This document shows positions 26,430-36,168 of a stretch of 64,000 bases of DNA, piece by piece (position 1 is the stretch's first letter; each line of letters starts with the position of its first letter). The position numbers and the translations under genes were made by a program. Origin of the DNA: Halopseudomonas xinjiangensis (GTDB taxonomy: Bacteria > Pseudomonadota > Gammaproteobacteria > Pseudomonadales > Pseudomonadaceae); assembly GCA_011050525.1 (NCBI GenBank), contig DRFO01000017.1, positions 186,001 to 250,000 on the forward strand, read 5' to 3'. The notes under the pieces were generated by a model. It had not been told where the DNA came from. It was given only the letters and a program-made list of their open reading frames with translations, and ran no database searches.

Positions 26430-27005
26430 ATGGCTGAACAGACGGACCAGCAGTTGGTCGAACGGGTTCAAAAAGGTGATAAACGAGCATTTGATCTGTT
26501 GGTACTCAAATATCAGCACAAGATTTTGGCCTTGGTTACCCGGTTTGTGCACGACACGCATGAAGCGCAGGATGTGGCTCAGGAAGCCTTTATCAAGGCT
26601 TATCGCGCCTTGGCTAATTTTCGTGGCGATAGCGCGTTCTATACCTGGTTGTACAGGATCGCCATCAACACGGCGAAAAATTACCTGGTAGCCCGAGGCA
26701 GACGCCCGCCTGATTCTGATATTGCGGCTGAAGACGCCGAGTATTACGAAGGCGACAGCGCCTTGAAAGATATACATTCGCCAGAACGCGATTTGCTGCG
26801 CAACGAGATTGAACAAGTGGTCAATCGGACGCTGCAGCAGTTGCCAGACGATTTACGAACGGCTTTGACCTTGCGTGAGTTTGAAGGTTTGAGCTATGAA
26901 GATATTGCCGCTGTGATGGAATGTCCGGTCGGAACTGTAAGATCGCGCATTTTCCGGGCACGTGAGGCAATCGACAAAGCCCTTAAGCCCCTGTTGGAAG
27001 CATAA
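26430..27005 (+). CDS. algU: RNA polymerase sigma factor AlgU (RpoE/sigma-22)
   Basis: AlgU is the extracytoplasmic-function sigma factor that drives envelope-stress, alginate and osmotic-stress genes and is held by MucA. The 191-residue product is nearly collinear with P. aeruginosa AlgU: region 2 KGDKRAFDLLVLKYQHKI...DVAQEAFIKAYRAL and SAFYTWLYRIAINTAKNYL, and region 4 LPDDLRTALTLREFEGLSYEDIAAVM with PVGTVRSRIFRAREAI. It is divergent from nadB and first of algU-mucA-mucB-mucC-mucD. Two AlgU-like promoters upstream indicate positive autoregulation. Confidence 0.97.
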   Translation: MAEQTDQQLVERVQKGDKRAFDLLVLKYQHKILALVTRFVHDTHEAQDVAQEAFIKAYRALANFRGDSAFYTWLYRIAINTAKNYLVARGRRPPDSDIAAEDAEYYEGDSALKDIHSPERDLLRNEIEQVVNRTLQQLPDDLRTALTLREFEGLSYEDIAAVMECPVGTVRSRIFRAREAIDKALKPLLEA

Positions 27006-27059
27006 GTAGGGGTACGGGTTTAACGCAGCGAGCCCTTTGGGCCTTTGAGAGGTACACCA

Positions 27060-27659
27060 ATGAGAAGCGAATCCTTGCAGGAATCTCTCTCCGCGTTCAT
27101 GGATGGCGAAGCCGGAGAACTTGAAATACGGCGTGTCCTCCAGGCCACCGAACAGGATCCTGCTGTTCGCAGCACTTGGGAGCGCTATCAGACTGCCCGG
27201 GCGGTAATGCATAAAGAGCCGTGGCAGGGCAAGATTGATCTGTCGGCGGGAATTGCTGCGGCGTTGGCTGATGAGCCTGCGCTTGGTACGCCGGCCAGGA
27301 AATCTGCCGGTATCTGGCAGACTGCCAGTAAATTCGCTGTAGCGGCCTCTGTAACTGTTGCTGTGCTGGTAGGTGTGCGAATGATGAACCAGGAAGCCAC
27401 GCCCACTCAGCCAGCGCTCGCAGAGCGTTCCGCAGTTGAGCAGGCACCAGTGGCTGCACCTGCCGCTGCTCCGGCTGCCCAGTCAGGTAGCGCGGTTCTG
27501 GCTGGCTTCCCGGCGACAGCTGAATCTGCCCAGGCAGTCTCTGGCTGGCACGAGGAGCGCATTGAGGGCTATCTGCGTCAACACGCTGAGCAAGGTGCTC
27601 AGACGGCTACGCCGCATCTGGTTCCACAAGCTCGTGCCGCGAGCCTGGATAACAAGTAG
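27060..27659 (+). CDS. mucA: Anti-sigma factor MucA
   Basis: MucA spans the inner membrane, binds AlgU with its cytoplasmic part and is cleaved by regulated proteolysis under envelope stress. The N-terminus has the RseA-like SLQESLSAFMDGEAGELEIRRVL. One membrane segment lies at ~87-108 (TASKFAVAASVTVAVLVGV), followed by an Ala/Pro-rich periplasmic tail ending in HEERIEGYLRQHAEQGAQ. ATG 27060 has GAGAGG 7 bases upstream; the frame opens 15 bases earlier. The 199 residues are close to the 194 of P. aeruginosa. I see no long G run of the kind mutated in mucoid isolates. The stop overlaps mucB by one base. Confidence 0.95.
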   Translation: MRSESLQESLSAFMDGEAGELEIRRVLQATEQDPAVRSTWERYQTARAVMHKEPWQGKIDLSAGIAAALADEPALGTPARKSAGIWQTASKFAVAASVTVAVLVGVRMMNQEATPTQPALAERSAVEQAPVAAPAAAPAAQSGSAVLAGFPATAESAQAVSGWHEERIEGYLRQHAEQGAQTATPHLVPQARAASLDNK

Positions 27660-28618
27660 TGTTAGGGCACGGCGCCAATCAGCGCCGTTGTATCGGCTTT
27701 GCTCTACTGTTGTTATCGCCTGTTGTGGCCGCGCAGGCCGCTCAGGACTGGTTAGCTAGAATGGCTGAGGCCGCTCGTGAAGAAAATTTTCACGGTGCCT
27801 TCATCTACGAGCGAACTGGCAGCTTTACCACCCACCAGATCTGGCATCAGGTCGCGGATGAGGTTGTCACCGAGCGTTTGATCCAGACCGATGGAGAGCC
27901 TCGGGAGTGGTTATGGCGCGATGGCGAATTGCAGTGTGCCAATTTGTCGACTGCGAAGTCCGGATGGCGAAATACCATTTCCCCGGTTGCCGAGCCGGTC
28001 GCTCTGGGAGACTGGTACGAATTTCAGGTTCTCGGCACTACTCGGGTGGCATCGCGACCCGTCACCGTATTGGCGGTTCAGCCTCGAGACGCCCACCGGT
28101 ACGGCTATGAATACTATCTCGATACTGAAACCGGTTTATTGCTGAAATCCTTGATGATCAATGACCGCCAGGCACTGCTTGAGCGTTTTCAGTTCGCCAC
28201 GTTTGAACATGGCCCTTCCCTTGATGATCGATTGACTCCCTCTCCTGCTTGCATAGACATCGAGCCGACGTCGGCTAGCGACGTGGTTCCAGCCTATAGC
28301 TGGCAACCTGCCTGGTTGCCAGCCGGCTTTGCCATCAAAGGGCAGGCTACTGGCCTGGTTGACGAGACAGGCGCGTTGGTGGCCAGTCAGGTCTATTCGG
28401 ATGGTATCGCCCGCTTTACGTTGTTCATCGAGCCGCTGGTTGATGTTCAGCTGGCGGAAAATATCCGTGCCCAGCTGGGGCCGACGGTGGCGGTTAGCCG
28501 CGTTGTGGATATGAGCGACGGTGCCTATCTAGCGACGCTCGTTGGAGAAATACCCCCCGAAACTGCCGAGTCCATAGTGGGCTCACTACTGCCGGATCAG
28601 CGCGAGGCGACCCCGTGA
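27659..28618 (+). CDS. mucB: Periplasmic sigma-factor regulator MucB (RseB-like)
   Basis: MucB binds the periplasmic part of MucA and protects it from the site-1 protease until mislocalised lipids or envelope proteins displace it. The 319-residue product starts with a signal peptide (IGFALLLLSPVVAAQA) and then a LolA-like domain with NFHGAFIYERTGSFTTHQIWH, DAHRYGYEYYLDTETGLLLKS and QALLERFQFA, and a C-terminal domain with WLPAGFAI and GIARFTLFIEPL. The start is GTG 27659, sharing a base with the mucA stop. The stop overlaps mucC as GTGA. Confidence 0.95.
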   Translation: MLGHGANQRRCIGFALLLLSPVVAAQAAQDWLARMAEAAREENFHGAFIYERTGSFTTHQIWHQVADEVVTERLIQTDGEPREWLWRDGELQCANLSTAKSGWRNTISPVAEPVALGDWYEFQVLGTTRVASRPVTVLAVQPRDAHRYGYEYYLDTETGLLLKSLMINDRQALLERFQFATFEHGPSLDDRLTPSPACIDIEPTSASDVVPAYSWQPAWLPAGFAIKGQATGLVDETGALVASQVYSDGIARFTLFIEPLVDVQLAENIRAQLGPTVAVSRVVDMSDGAYLATLVGEIPPETAESIVGSLLPDQREATP

Positions 28619-29076
28619 TCGAAGAGCGGGGGCGAGTGCTGAGCGTGGAAGCAGGTGCTGTCTGGGTGGAGACTGTCCGCCGTAGCACCTGTGGAAGCTG
28701 CCAGGCTCGCGCAGGCTGTGGCCATGCCCTTTTACAGCGCCTTGGATCTGGCTCGCGGCAGGGTTTCATCAGAGTTTTGTCCGAACGATTGCACACCGTC
28801 GGCGACGAGGTGCTGATCGGCATTCCGGAGGAAGCCGTGCTGCGCGGCTCCATGTGGGTATATGTCGTGCCGCTGCTAGGGCTGTTCGGATTTGCGCTCC
28901 TCGCGCAGATGTTCGAAACTGGCGAACCGGGGATTATTGCTGCGGCCTTCGCCGGGTTGTTTGCCGGTTTCGGATTGGTACGTCTGCATGCTCGGCGCAC
29001 CATGGAGGACCCGACTCTTCAGCCCCATGTAATATGTCGTATTGATACCGTGCATTTGACAACCGCTGAGAGTTGA
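28615..29076 (+). CDS. mucC: MucC/RseC family membrane protein
   Basis: RseC-family proteins are small inner-membrane proteins linked to the SoxR-reducing system and to modulation of AlgU/RpoE activity. This one has 153 residues: a cysteine-rich N-terminus (TCGSCQARAGCG, residues ~26-37) and two membrane helices (MWVYVVPLLGLFGFALLAQMF; GIIAAAFAGLFAGFGLV). GTG 28615 overlaps the mucB stop by four bases, so translation is probably coupled. Identity follows from domain layout and position. Confidence 0.88.
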   Translation: MIEERGRVLSVEAGAVWVETVRRSTCGSCQARAGCGHALLQRLGSGSRQGFIRVLSERLHTVGDEVLIGIPEEAVLRGSMWVYVVPLLGLFGFALLAQMFETGEPGIIAAAFAGLFAGFGLVRLHARRTMEDPTLQPHVICRIDTVHLTTAES

Positions 29077-29133
29077 TCCCATCCGGAAATTTCTGAACAA
29101 TCTACGAGTTTCGTCTATTGGGAGTTGGTTCGT

Positions 29134-30570
29134 ATGATATCAATGCAGCGCTGGTTGCTGGCCGTAGCAGGGACAGTCATGTTGGTATGGCAGTCGCCAA
29201 TCATGGCTCAAGATCTTCCGGATTTTGCTGATCTTGTAGAAGAGGCTTCCCCGGCCGTAGTCAATATTAGTACCCGCCAGGCCATCAGCGAAGGCCGGTC
29301 GGCCGGTATGCCACCCGGAATGCCAGACCTGGAAGGTTTGCCGCCCATATTCCGTGAATTTTTCGAGCACGGTATGCCCCAGCAGTCACCTTCGGTTCCG
29401 CAGCGTCGGCAGGCGCCGCAATCGCTGGGATCCGGGTTCATCATTTCGGCCGACGGCTATGTACTGACCAATAATCATGTGGTGGCTGGTGCCGACGAAA
29501 TTTTCGTGCGGTTATCCGACCGACGTGAACTGGAGGCCGAGCTGGTCGGGGCAGACCCGCGTTCCGATCTGGCCCTGCTGAAGATCGAGGCCGGGGCCGA
29601 CTTGCCCGTCGTACGCATTGGCTCATCTGCCGACATGCGCCCCGGTGAATGGGTCCTGGCTATCGGCTCGCCGTTCGGTTTTGATTATTCGGTAACCTCG
29701 GGAATCATCAGTGCCAAGGGTCGCAGCTTGCCTAATGAGAGCTACGTACCCTTCATCCAGACCGATGTGGCCATTAATCCGGGCAACTCGGGTGGGCCGC
29801 TGTTCAATCTGGCCGGCGAAGTGATCGGTATCAATTCCCAGATTTTCACTCGTTCCGGCGGGTTCATGGGCCTTTCATTCGCCATACCGGTCGACGTGGC
29901 GATGGACGTGGTCGAGCAGCTCAAGGAAACCGGCACGGTTCGCAGAGGCTGGCTCGGGGTGGTGATTCAGGAAGTTAACAAGGACCTGGCAGAATCCTTT
30001 GGCTTGCCGAAACCCGCAGGCGCGCTGGTTGCCCAGGTGATGCCGGAAGGTCCCGCTGCCAAGGGCGGACTGGAAGTAGGGGATGTGATTCTGAAATTCA
30101 ATGATCGCGAGATCGTGATGTCATCCGATTTGCCCCATGCGGTAGGTCTGGTCCGTCCCGGCAAGCGGGCGACTCTTGAGGTAATGCGCGACAAGAAGCG
30201 TCTGGAGCTGGAAATTGAAATAGGCGCGTTGCCCGAGGAGGATAATGTTGCGGCCTCAAGCGCACCGTCGTCAGGACCATCAGGCGTGACGGATAATCGC
30301 CTCGGTATCAATGTTTCCGATCTGACCGAGCGCCAGAAGAACGACCTTGGCGTGCAGGGCGGCGTGGTGGTCAGTGATGTCCGACAAGGTCCTGGGGCTA
30401 TGGTCGGTCTGCGCCCTGGCGATATCATTACCAATCTGGATAACCAGGCCGTCGAGTCGGTAGAGGGTTTCCGGGAAGTGGTCGGAGAGCTGCCTACCAA
30501 CCGTTCCATCTCGATGCGTGTCATACGCCAGGGCCGCGCCAGTTACATTACCTTCCGGCTTGCTGAATAG
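29134..30570 (+). CDS. mucD: Periplasmic serine protease/chaperone MucD (DegP/HtrA family)
   Basis: MucD degrades misfolded periplasmic proteins and dampens AlgU activation. The signal peptide (WLLAVAGTVMLVWQSPIMAQ) precedes a trypsin-like domain with the full triad: His115 (LTNNHVV), Asp145 (RSDLALLKI) and Ser219 (NPGNSGGPLF). Two PDZ domains follow (about 265-360 and 385-475; GWLGVVIQEVNKDLAESFGL and GVVVSDVRQGPGAMVGLRPGD). I start at ATG 29134, which has GGGAG 9 bases upstream; a TTG at 29125 is in frame. It closes the algU-muc operon. A hairpin lies between it and lepA. Confidence 0.96.
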   Translation: MISMQRWLLAVAGTVMLVWQSPIMAQDLPDFADLVEEASPAVVNISTRQAISEGRSAGMPPGMPDLEGLPPIFREFFEHGMPQQSPSVPQRRQAPQSLGSGFIISADGYVLTNNHVVAGADEIFVRLSDRRELEAELVGADPRSDLALLKIEAGADLPVVRIGSSADMRPGEWVLAIGSPFGFDYSVTSGIISAKGRSLPNESYVPFIQTDVAINPGNSGGPLFNLAGEVIGINSQIFTRSGGFMGLSFAIPVDVAMDVVEQLKETGTVRRGWLGVVIQEVNKDLAESFGLPKPAGALVAQVMPEGPAAKGGLEVGDVILKFNDREIVMSSDLPHAVGLVRPGKRATLEVMRDKKRLELEIEIGALPEEDNVAASSAPSSGPSGVTDNRLGINVSDLTERQKNDLGVQGGVVVSDVRQGPGAMVGLRPGDIITNLDNQAVESVEGFREVVGELPTNRSISMRVIRQGRASYITFRLAE

Positions 30571-30588
30571 AGCCTTCTTTTCCTGATT

Positions 30589-30626
30589 CTTGATCAGTTG
30601 CACCTGGGACGGTGTGACTGATCAAG
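30589..30626. terminator. Hairpin between mucD and lepA
   Basis: CTTGATCAGT (30589-30598) pairs with ACTGATCAAG (30617-30626). After a 2x2 mismatch, CACC (30601-30604) pairs with GGTG (30611-30614) around TGGGAC. It starts 18 bases after the mucD stop. No T tract follows, so it may be a rho-independent terminator of weak type, an mRNA-end stabiliser or a processing site. Confidence 0.5.
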
Positions 30627-30736
30627 GATGGGACCCAATGGCGTCGCCACCCTTATTCGGGTACACTCGCGGGCTGTTTTCGGGAACCTCCCCGTCCACC
30701 GCCATGTCTGGCAATCAAGTCTGGAAGATCCTTGCT

Positions 30737-32536
30737 GTGAGTGACCTGAGTCTCATCCGAAATTTTTCGATTATCGCCCACATTGACCACGGCAAGTCGA
30801 CACTGGCCGACCGCTTCATCCAGATCTGCGGGGGGCTCACCGAGCGGGAGATGGCGGAGCAGGTACTCGACTCGATGGATCTTGAGCGCGAGCGCGGCAT
30901 CACCATCAAAGCTCACAGTGTGACGCTGTATTACACAGCTCGGGATGGCAAGACCTACCAGCTGAATTTTATCGATACGCCTGGTCACGTGGACTTCCAT
31001 TATGAGGTCAGCCGCTCGCTGGCTGCCTGTGAAGGTGCTTTGCTGGTAGTCGACGCTGCTCAAGGTGTTGAGGCGCAGTCGGTTGCCAACTGCTATACCG
31101 CCATTGAGCAGGGGCTGGAAGTGATGCCCGTGCTTAACAAGATCGATCTTCCGCAAGCCGAACCTGAACGGGTGATGGCGGAAATCGAAAGCGTGATAGG
31201 CATCGATGCCACTGATGCGGTGGCCTGTAGTGCCAAAAGCGGCGTGGGTGTCGAGGATGTGCTGGAACGGTTGATCAAGGTGATACCGCCGCCGGTCGGC
31301 GAAGTTGAAGCGCCGTTGCAGGCATTGATTATCGATTCCTGGTTCGATAACTACCTGGGAGTGGTTTCCCTGGTGCGGGTCAAGCATGGTCGCATCAAGA
31401 AGGGCGACAAGGTGCTGGTCAAGTCAACGGGCAAGATACACCAGGTCGACAGCGTAGGTGTATTCAACCCCAAGCACAGCGAAACGGTGGATCTCAAGGC
31501 CGGTGAGGTAGGCTTTATCATTGCCGGCATCAAGGATATTCATGGCGCGCCAGTTGGCGATACGCTGACCTTGTCGAACACTCCTGACGTAGACATGCTG
31601 CCCGGATTCAAGAAGGTCAAGCCGCAGGTCTACGCGGGCCTGTTCCCGGTCAGTTCCGACGATTTTGAAGATTTTCGCGAAGCGCTTTCCAAGTTGACAC
31701 TGAATGACGCATCGCTGCATTTCGAGCCCGAAAGCTCCGACGCGCTGGGTTTTGGTTTCCGTTGCGGCTTTCTCGGCATGCTGCACATGGAAATCATTCA
31801 GGAGCGCCTGGAGCGCGAATACGATCTGGACCTGATCACCACTGCTCCCACCGTAGTGTTTGAGGTGTTGAAGAAAGACGGAACCCTCATTTACGTGGAC
31901 AATCCTTCGTATCTGCCAGATCCATCAATGATCGAGGAAATGCGTGAACCCATCGTGCGGGCCAATATCCTGGTGCCACAGCCGCACCTGGGTGGCGTGA
32001 TCACCTTGTGTGTAGAGAAGCGCGGCGTTCAGCACGATATGCTTTTTCTGGGTACCCAGGTCCAGGTTGTCTACGATCTGCCGATGAACGAAGTCGTGCT
32101 CGATTTCTTTGATCGTCTGAAATCGGTTAGCCGCGGATATGCGTCACTCGACTACTCATTCGACCGGTTCCAGGCGGCCAAACTGGTGCGTCTGGATGTG
32201 CTTATCAACGCTGAAAAGGTCGACGCGCTGGCGTTGATCGTGCACCGCGACAATGCAGCCTATAAAGGCCGCCAGTTGGTCGAGAAAATGAAAGAATTGA
32301 TTCCTCGACAGATGTTCGATGTGGCCATCCAGGCCGCCATTGGCGGTCAGGTGGTGGCGCGCTCTACGGTGAAGGCTTTGCGCAAGAACGTTATCGCCAA
32401 GTGCTACGGCGGTGACGCAAGCCGGAAGAAAAAGCTGTTGGAAAAGCAAAAAGCGGGCAAGAAGCGAATGAAGCAGGTGGGCAATGTGGAGATTCCTCAG
32501 GAAGCCTTCCTTGCGGTGTTGAAAGTCGATAATTAG
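30737..32536 (+). CDS. lepA: Elongation factor 4 (LepA)
   Basis: LepA is a ribosome-associated GTPase related to EF-G, implicated in back-translocation and initiation/30S assembly. The 599-residue product has [18 protein letters not shown] (P-loop), [32 protein letters not shown], domain II, and the LepA-specific C-terminal domain ([20 protein letters not shown]; lysine-rich [17 protein letters not shown]). I use GTG 30737 because it gives exactly the family's usual N-terminus ([11 protein letters not shown]) and length. The frame is open from 30590, but the extra 49 residues cross the mucD-lepA hairpin. Confidence 0.96.
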   Translation: MSDLSLIRNFSIIAHIDHGKSTLADRFIQICGGLTEREMAEQVLDSMDLERERGITIKAHSVTLYYTARDGKTYQLNFIDTPGHVDFHYEVSRSLAACEGALLVVDAAQGVEAQSVANCYTAIEQGLEVMPVLNKIDLPQAEPERVMAEIESVIGIDATDAVACSAKSGVGVEDVLERLIKVIPPPVGEVEAPLQALIIDSWFDNYLGVVSLVRVKHGRIKKGDKVLVKSTGKIHQVDSVGVFNPKHSETVDLKAGEVGFIIAGIKDIHGAPVGDTLTLSNTPDVDMLPGFKKVKPQVYAGLFPVSSDDFEDFREALSKLTLNDASLHFEPESSDALGFGFRCGFLGMLHMEIIQERLEREYDLDLITTAPTVVFEVLKKDGTLIYVDNPSYLPDPSMIEEMREPIVRANILVPQPHLGGVITLCVEKRGVQHDMLFLGTQVQVVYDLPMNEVVLDFFDRLKSVSRGYASLDYSFDRFQAAKLVRLDVLINAEKVDALALIVHRDNAAYKGRQLVEKMKELIPRQMFDVAIQAAIGGQVVARSTVKALRKNVIAKCYGGDASRKKKLLEKQKAGKKRMKQVGNVEIPQEAFLAVLKVDN

Positions 32537-32550
32537 GAAGTCCGTAAGGA

Positions 32551-33432
32551 ATGATGCACATCAATTTTCCGCTCTTGCTAGTGATAGCAGTAGCTATCGC
32601 AGGCTTTCTGGCGCTGCTGGATTTTGTCTGGCTGGCGCCCCGTCGACGTCGCGCTATTGCGGCTTATCAGGCCAGGGTGGACGTGACCGATCCGCAGACT
32701 GTGCAGCAGTTGGAGAAAGAGCCGCTGCTGGTGGAGTATGGCAAGTCGTTCTTTCCGGTGCTGGCAGTAGTGTTGATCCTGCGCTCGTTTCTGGTAGAGC
32801 CTTTCCAGATTCCTTCAGGATCGATGAAGCCTACCCTTGAGGTGGGCGATTTCATTCTGGTCAATAAATTTGCCTATGGCATTCGCTTGCCGGTGCTGGA
32901 TCTGAAAGTGCTGGATGTTGGAGATCCGCAGCGGGGCGATGTGATGGTGTTCCGCTATCCGAATGATCCCAGAATCAATTACATCAAGCGTGTCGTAGGA
33001 TTGCCGGGAGATCACGTCCGGTATGCCAACAAACAGCTCTTCATCAATGGTGATGTGGTCGAACGGGATCTGCTGCGGGTAGTGCCGGATGACGAAGTGC
33101 CAGCGGGTCATCCGTTGCAGTCCATCGCCCAGGCTGAAATATATGAAGAACAGCTTGGCGAGGCAAGCCATGAAATCCGCCTCAAGCGGCTGGCGAAGGC
33201 GCCTTCTGCGGATCAGTGGGTAGTGCCGGAGGGGCACTATTTCATGGTGGGTGACAATCGAGACAATTCCAATGACAGTAGATACTGGAGTGCACCCAAC
33301 ATGCCCCAGGAGTTGTGGGGAATGGTGCCGGACAATTATATTGTCGGGAAGGCATTCGCGGTGTGGATGCATTGGCCGGAACCGAAATTCAGTAATCTGC
33401 CAAGTTTTTCCAGGGTGTCCCTGATCCACTGA
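32551..33432 (+). CDS. lepB: Signal peptidase I
   Basis: LepB cleaves signal peptides of exported proteins at the periplasmic face. The 293-residue product has two N-terminal membrane helices (LLLVIAVAIAGFLALLDFVWL; FFPVLAVVLILRSFL) around a basic cytoplasmic loop. The catalytic Ser91 is in PSGSMKPTL, the general-base Lys146 in YIKRVVGLPGD, and the box E motif GDNRDNSNDSR follows. It sits 14 bases after lepA, the usual coupling. ATG 32551 is followed directly by a second ATG. Confidence 0.97.
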   Translation: MMHINFPLLLVIAVAIAGFLALLDFVWLAPRRRRAIAAYQARVDVTDPQTVQQLEKEPLLVEYGKSFFPVLAVVLILRSFLVEPFQIPSGSMKPTLEVGDFILVNKFAYGIRLPVLDLKVLDVGDPQRGDVMVFRYPNDPRINYIKRVVGLPGDHVRYANKQLFINGDVVERDLLRVVPDDEVPAGHPLQSIAQAEIYEEQLGEASHEIRLKRLAKAPSADQWVVPEGHYFMVGDNRDNSNDSRYWSAPNMPQELWGMVPDNYIVGKAFAVWMHWPEPKFSNLPSFSRVSLIH

Positions 33433-33487
33433 TCAGGAGGTGGTGGCAGTCGAATATAACATCAACAACGGACGTCACGAGGTTATC

Positions 33488-33865
33488 ATGCGCCACTCCC
33501 AGAAGGGCATGTCATTCTTTGGTTGGTTAGCAGTCATCACGATCCTGATCTTTGGAATGGTGGTCGCCATGAAGCTGATCCCCATCTACATGGATCATTT
33601 CGCACTGCGCAAGATAGTTACATCAGTAAGTGAAGATCCCAGCATCAAGATCGGCTCGTTGAGGGATTTGACCAGCCACATCACCAAAGGCATGCAGATC
33701 AATAGCATCCGCGACATAAACGCGTCAGAGGCTATAAATGTGAAGGCCAGTGGGGCCGATGTCTACACTGTCACAATCAAGTATGAGGTGAGATCACCCA
33801 TGCTGCAAACGGTGGACCTGCTGGTTCACTTCGATGAAACCCACATTGTCAGACCTATAAAGTGA
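33488..33865 (+). CDS. DUF4845 membrane-anchored protein
   Basis: A 125-residue protein with an N-terminal membrane helix ([26 protein letters not shown]) resembling a type IV pilin-like leader, then a soluble domain ([47 protein letters not shown]). DUF4845 proteins are encoded between lepB and rnc in many Pseudomonas but have no assigned function. ATG 33488 has ACGAGG 5 bases upstream; the upstream 16 codons in frame look non-coding. The stop overlaps the rnc GTG start by four bases. Confidence 0.85.
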   Translation: MRHSQKGMSFFGWLAVITILIFGMVVAMKLIPIYMDHFALRKIVTSVSEDPSIKIGSLRDLTSHITKGMQINSIRDINASEAINVKASGADVYTVTIKYEVRSPMLQTVDLLVHFDETHIVRPIK

Positions 33866-34551
33866 GCAATAAGTTAGACCGACTTGAACGCAAAATTGGC
33901 TACAGCTTCAACGATCCGGACCTCCTGATCCTGGCGCTCACCCATCGAAGCCTGGGCGGGCGTAATAATGAGCGTCTGGAATTTCTGGGCGACTCGATCC
34001 TGAATTTCGTTGCTGCCGAAGCGTTGTTCGAGCGCTTTCCGCAGGCACGTGAAGGGCAGCTGTCCAGATTGCGCGCTCGGTTGGTCAAGGGCGTTACGCT
34101 GGCCGAACTGGCCAAGGGTTTTGAGTTGGGCGAGTACCTTCGGCTGGGGTCGGGGGAGCTCAAGAGCGGCGGGTTCAGACGAGAGTCGATTCTGGCCGAC
34201 GCTACCGAGGCGATCATCGGGGCTATCTACCTCGACAGCGGCATGGAGGCCGCTCGTGAACGAACGTTGTTCTGGCTCCAGGAACACATTTCTACACTGA
34301 CCGTTGTTGACAACAACAAAGATCCGAAAACCCGGCTGCAGGAGTATCTCCAGTCCCGCCAGTGTGAACTGCCTCGTTATGAAGTCATCGAAAGTAGCGG
34401 TGAAGCTCACTGCCGTATCTTTCGCGTAGAGTGCCAGATCACTCCGCTTGAAGAGCGCACCTTTGGTGTGGGTAATAGCCGCCGTCTGGCAGAACAGGAA
34501 GCGGCTGAGAAAGCCCTTATCGCCCTAGGCGTGGAGAAAACCGATGAGTGA
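33862..34551 (+). CDS. rnc: Ribonuclease III
   Basis: RNase III cuts double-stranded RNA in rRNA precursors and structured mRNAs. The 229-residue product has the nuclease signature [34 protein letters not shown] with the metal-binding acidic residues, and a C-terminal dsRNA-binding domain ([24 protein letters not shown]... [18 protein letters not shown]). GTG 33862 overlaps the previous stop as GTGA, and era starts 8 bases before its end. rnc-era-recO is the classic operon, often autoregulated by RNase III cutting its leader. Confidence 0.97.
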   Translation: MSNKLDRLERKIGYSFNDPDLLILALTHRSLGGRNNERLEFLGDSILNFVAAEALFERFPQAREGQLSRLRARLVKGVTLAELAKGFELGEYLRLGSGELKSGGFRRESILADATEAIIGAIYLDSGMEAARERTLFWLQEHISTLTVVDNNKDPKTRLQEYLQSRQCELPRYEVIESSGEAHCRIFRVECQITPLEERTFGVGNSRRLAEQEAAEKALIALGVEKTDE

Positions 34552-35443
34552 AACGAGCCGCTGCGGCTACGTTGCGATAGTAGGCAGGCCCAACGTTGGC
34601 AAGTCTACATTGCTCAACCATATCCTTGGTCAGAAGCTGGCGATTACCTCGCGCAAGCCTCAGACCACCCGCCACACCATGCTTGGCATAAAGTCCGAAG
34701 GGGGCGTCCAGGCGATCTATGTCGACACCCCGGGCTTGCACAAGGATAACGACAAGGCTCTGAATCGCTACATGAACAAAAGCGCCACCCAGGCGCTACG
34801 TGATGTGGATGTCGTGCTGTTCGTTGTTGATCGCATGCGCTGGACAGATGAAGATGAGATGGTGCTGGAAAAGGTGCGTTACGTTAAGTGCCCGGTGATT
34901 CTGGTCGTCAACAAGGTCGACCGGATGGATGACAAGCGGGAAATGCTGCCGCATCTGGAATGGCTGACCACGCAGTTGCCAAATGCCGAGGTGGTGCCCG
35001 TTTCGGCCCTGCACGGCCGCAATATCGACTCGCTGGAACAACTCATTGCCGAGCGGTTGCCGGAGAGTGAACATTTCTTTCCGGATGACCAGCTTACTGA
35101 TCGCAGCTCGCGCTTTCTGGCCGCAGAACTGGTTCGCGAAAAAGTGATGCGCCAGTTGGGTGCGGAGATTCCCTACCAGGTTACCGTCGAGATCGAGCAG
35201 TTCAAGCAGGAAGGCAAGGTTCTGCATATCCATGCGCTGATTCTGGTCGAGCGCGAAGGACAGAAGAAGATCATCATCGGCGACGGGGGTGATCGCATGA
35301 AGAAGATTGGCCAGGAAGCCCGTCTGGACATGCAGAAACTGTTCGGCAGCAAGATCATGCTCAATCTGTGGGTCAAGGTGCGGCGTGGTTGGTCCGATGA
35401 CGAAAGGGCCCTGAGTTCGCTGGGTTACAATTTCGATCAGTAA
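34544..35443 (+). CDS. era: GTPase Era
   Basis: Era binds the 3' end of 16S rRNA and assists 30S maturation. The 299-residue product has the G1 loop [18 protein letters not shown], the switch region [19 protein letters not shown] and NKVDRM, then the type II KH domain (about 200-290; [22 protein letters not shown]). The start overlaps rnc by 8 bases and its TAA shares one base with the recO ATG. Confidence 0.98.
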   Translation: MSETSRCGYVAIVGRPNVGKSTLLNHILGQKLAITSRKPQTTRHTMLGIKSEGGVQAIYVDTPGLHKDNDKALNRYMNKSATQALRDVDVVLFVVDRMRWTDEDEMVLEKVRYVKCPVILVVNKVDRMDDKREMLPHLEWLTTQLPNAEVVPVSALHGRNIDSLEQLIAERLPESEHFFPDDQLTDRSSRFLAAELVREKVMRQLGAEIPYQVTVEIEQFKQEGKVLHIHALILVEREGQKKIIIGDGGDRMKKIGQEARLDMQKLFGSKIMLNLWVKVRRGWSDDERALSSLGYNFDQ

Positions 35444-36168
35444 TGAATTCGCCGCTGAGTCCTGCGTACGTTCTGCATAGTCGCCCGTATCGTGATACGA
35501 GCGCCCTGGTTGATTTGCTGTCATTGCATGAGGGGCTGCAGCGGGTGGTCTGGCGCGGGGCCCGTGGTCAGCGCAAGGGATTGACTCCCCAACCCTTCAT
35601 GCCGCTACTGGTTGCCACCGGTGGGCGGGGCGAGCTGAAGACGGTCTCCCAGGCTGAGGTGGCAGGGGCATTTTCCGTGTTGCAGGGCCAGGGTCTGTTT
35701 AATGGCCTCTATCTGAATGAATTACTCATCCGCCTCCTGTCCCCTGGGGATCCCCAGCCCATCCTGTTTGCGGCCTATCAGCAAGCCCTCGAACGGCTAG
35801 CCGCCGCCGGGCCGGTGGAGCCGATACTGCGCGAATTCGAGTGGCAGCTGCTGGATCTTCTGGGCTATGGTTTCAGTCTGACCGTTGATGCCTATGGTGA
35901 TCCGATAGAGCCAGCCGGGCGTTACGTCTGGCAAGCGGAGCAGGGACTGATACGCATCGTCGGCCCGGAGCTGGCGGCCCCCGGCATGACCGGCGCGGCG
36001 CTTCTGGCGATGGCCGCAAGAGACTGGACCCTGCCGCAGACGCTCAAGGCGGCCAAGCAACTGATGCGCCAGTCGTTGGCGGTACATCTCGGTGATCGAC
36101 CGCTGGTCAGTCGGCAGCTGTTCAGTCAACAAAGCCATCCATCCCGAAAGGAGACAGACAGTGATTAA
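35443..36168 (+). CDS. recO: DNA repair protein RecO
   Basis: RecO, with RecF and RecR, loads RecA on SSB-coated single-stranded DNA. The 241-residue product has the N-terminal OB fold ([36 protein letters not shown]) and a helical C-terminal domain ([47 protein letters not shown]). It lacks the zinc-binding cysteines of some homologues, as usual for Pseudomonas. ATG overlaps the era stop by one base; its end overlaps pdxJ by 8 bases. Confidence 0.95.
   Translation: MNSPLSPAYVLHSRPYRDTSALVDLLSLHEGLQRVVWRGARGQRKGLTPQPFMPLLVATGGRGELKTVSQAEVAGAFSVLQGQGLFNGLYLNELLIRLLSPGDPQPILFAAYQQALERLAAAGPVEPILREFEWQLLDLLGYGFSLTVDAYGDPIEPAGRYVWQAEQGLIRIVGPELAAPGMTGAALLAMAARDWTLPQTLKAAKQLMRQSLAVHLGDRPLVSRQLFSQQSHPSRKETDSD

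Noticed and set aside
30590-30736. 49-residue N-terminal extension of LepA
   Set aside because: It crosses the mucD-lepA hairpin; GTG 30737 gives the standard LepA N-terminus and 599 residues.
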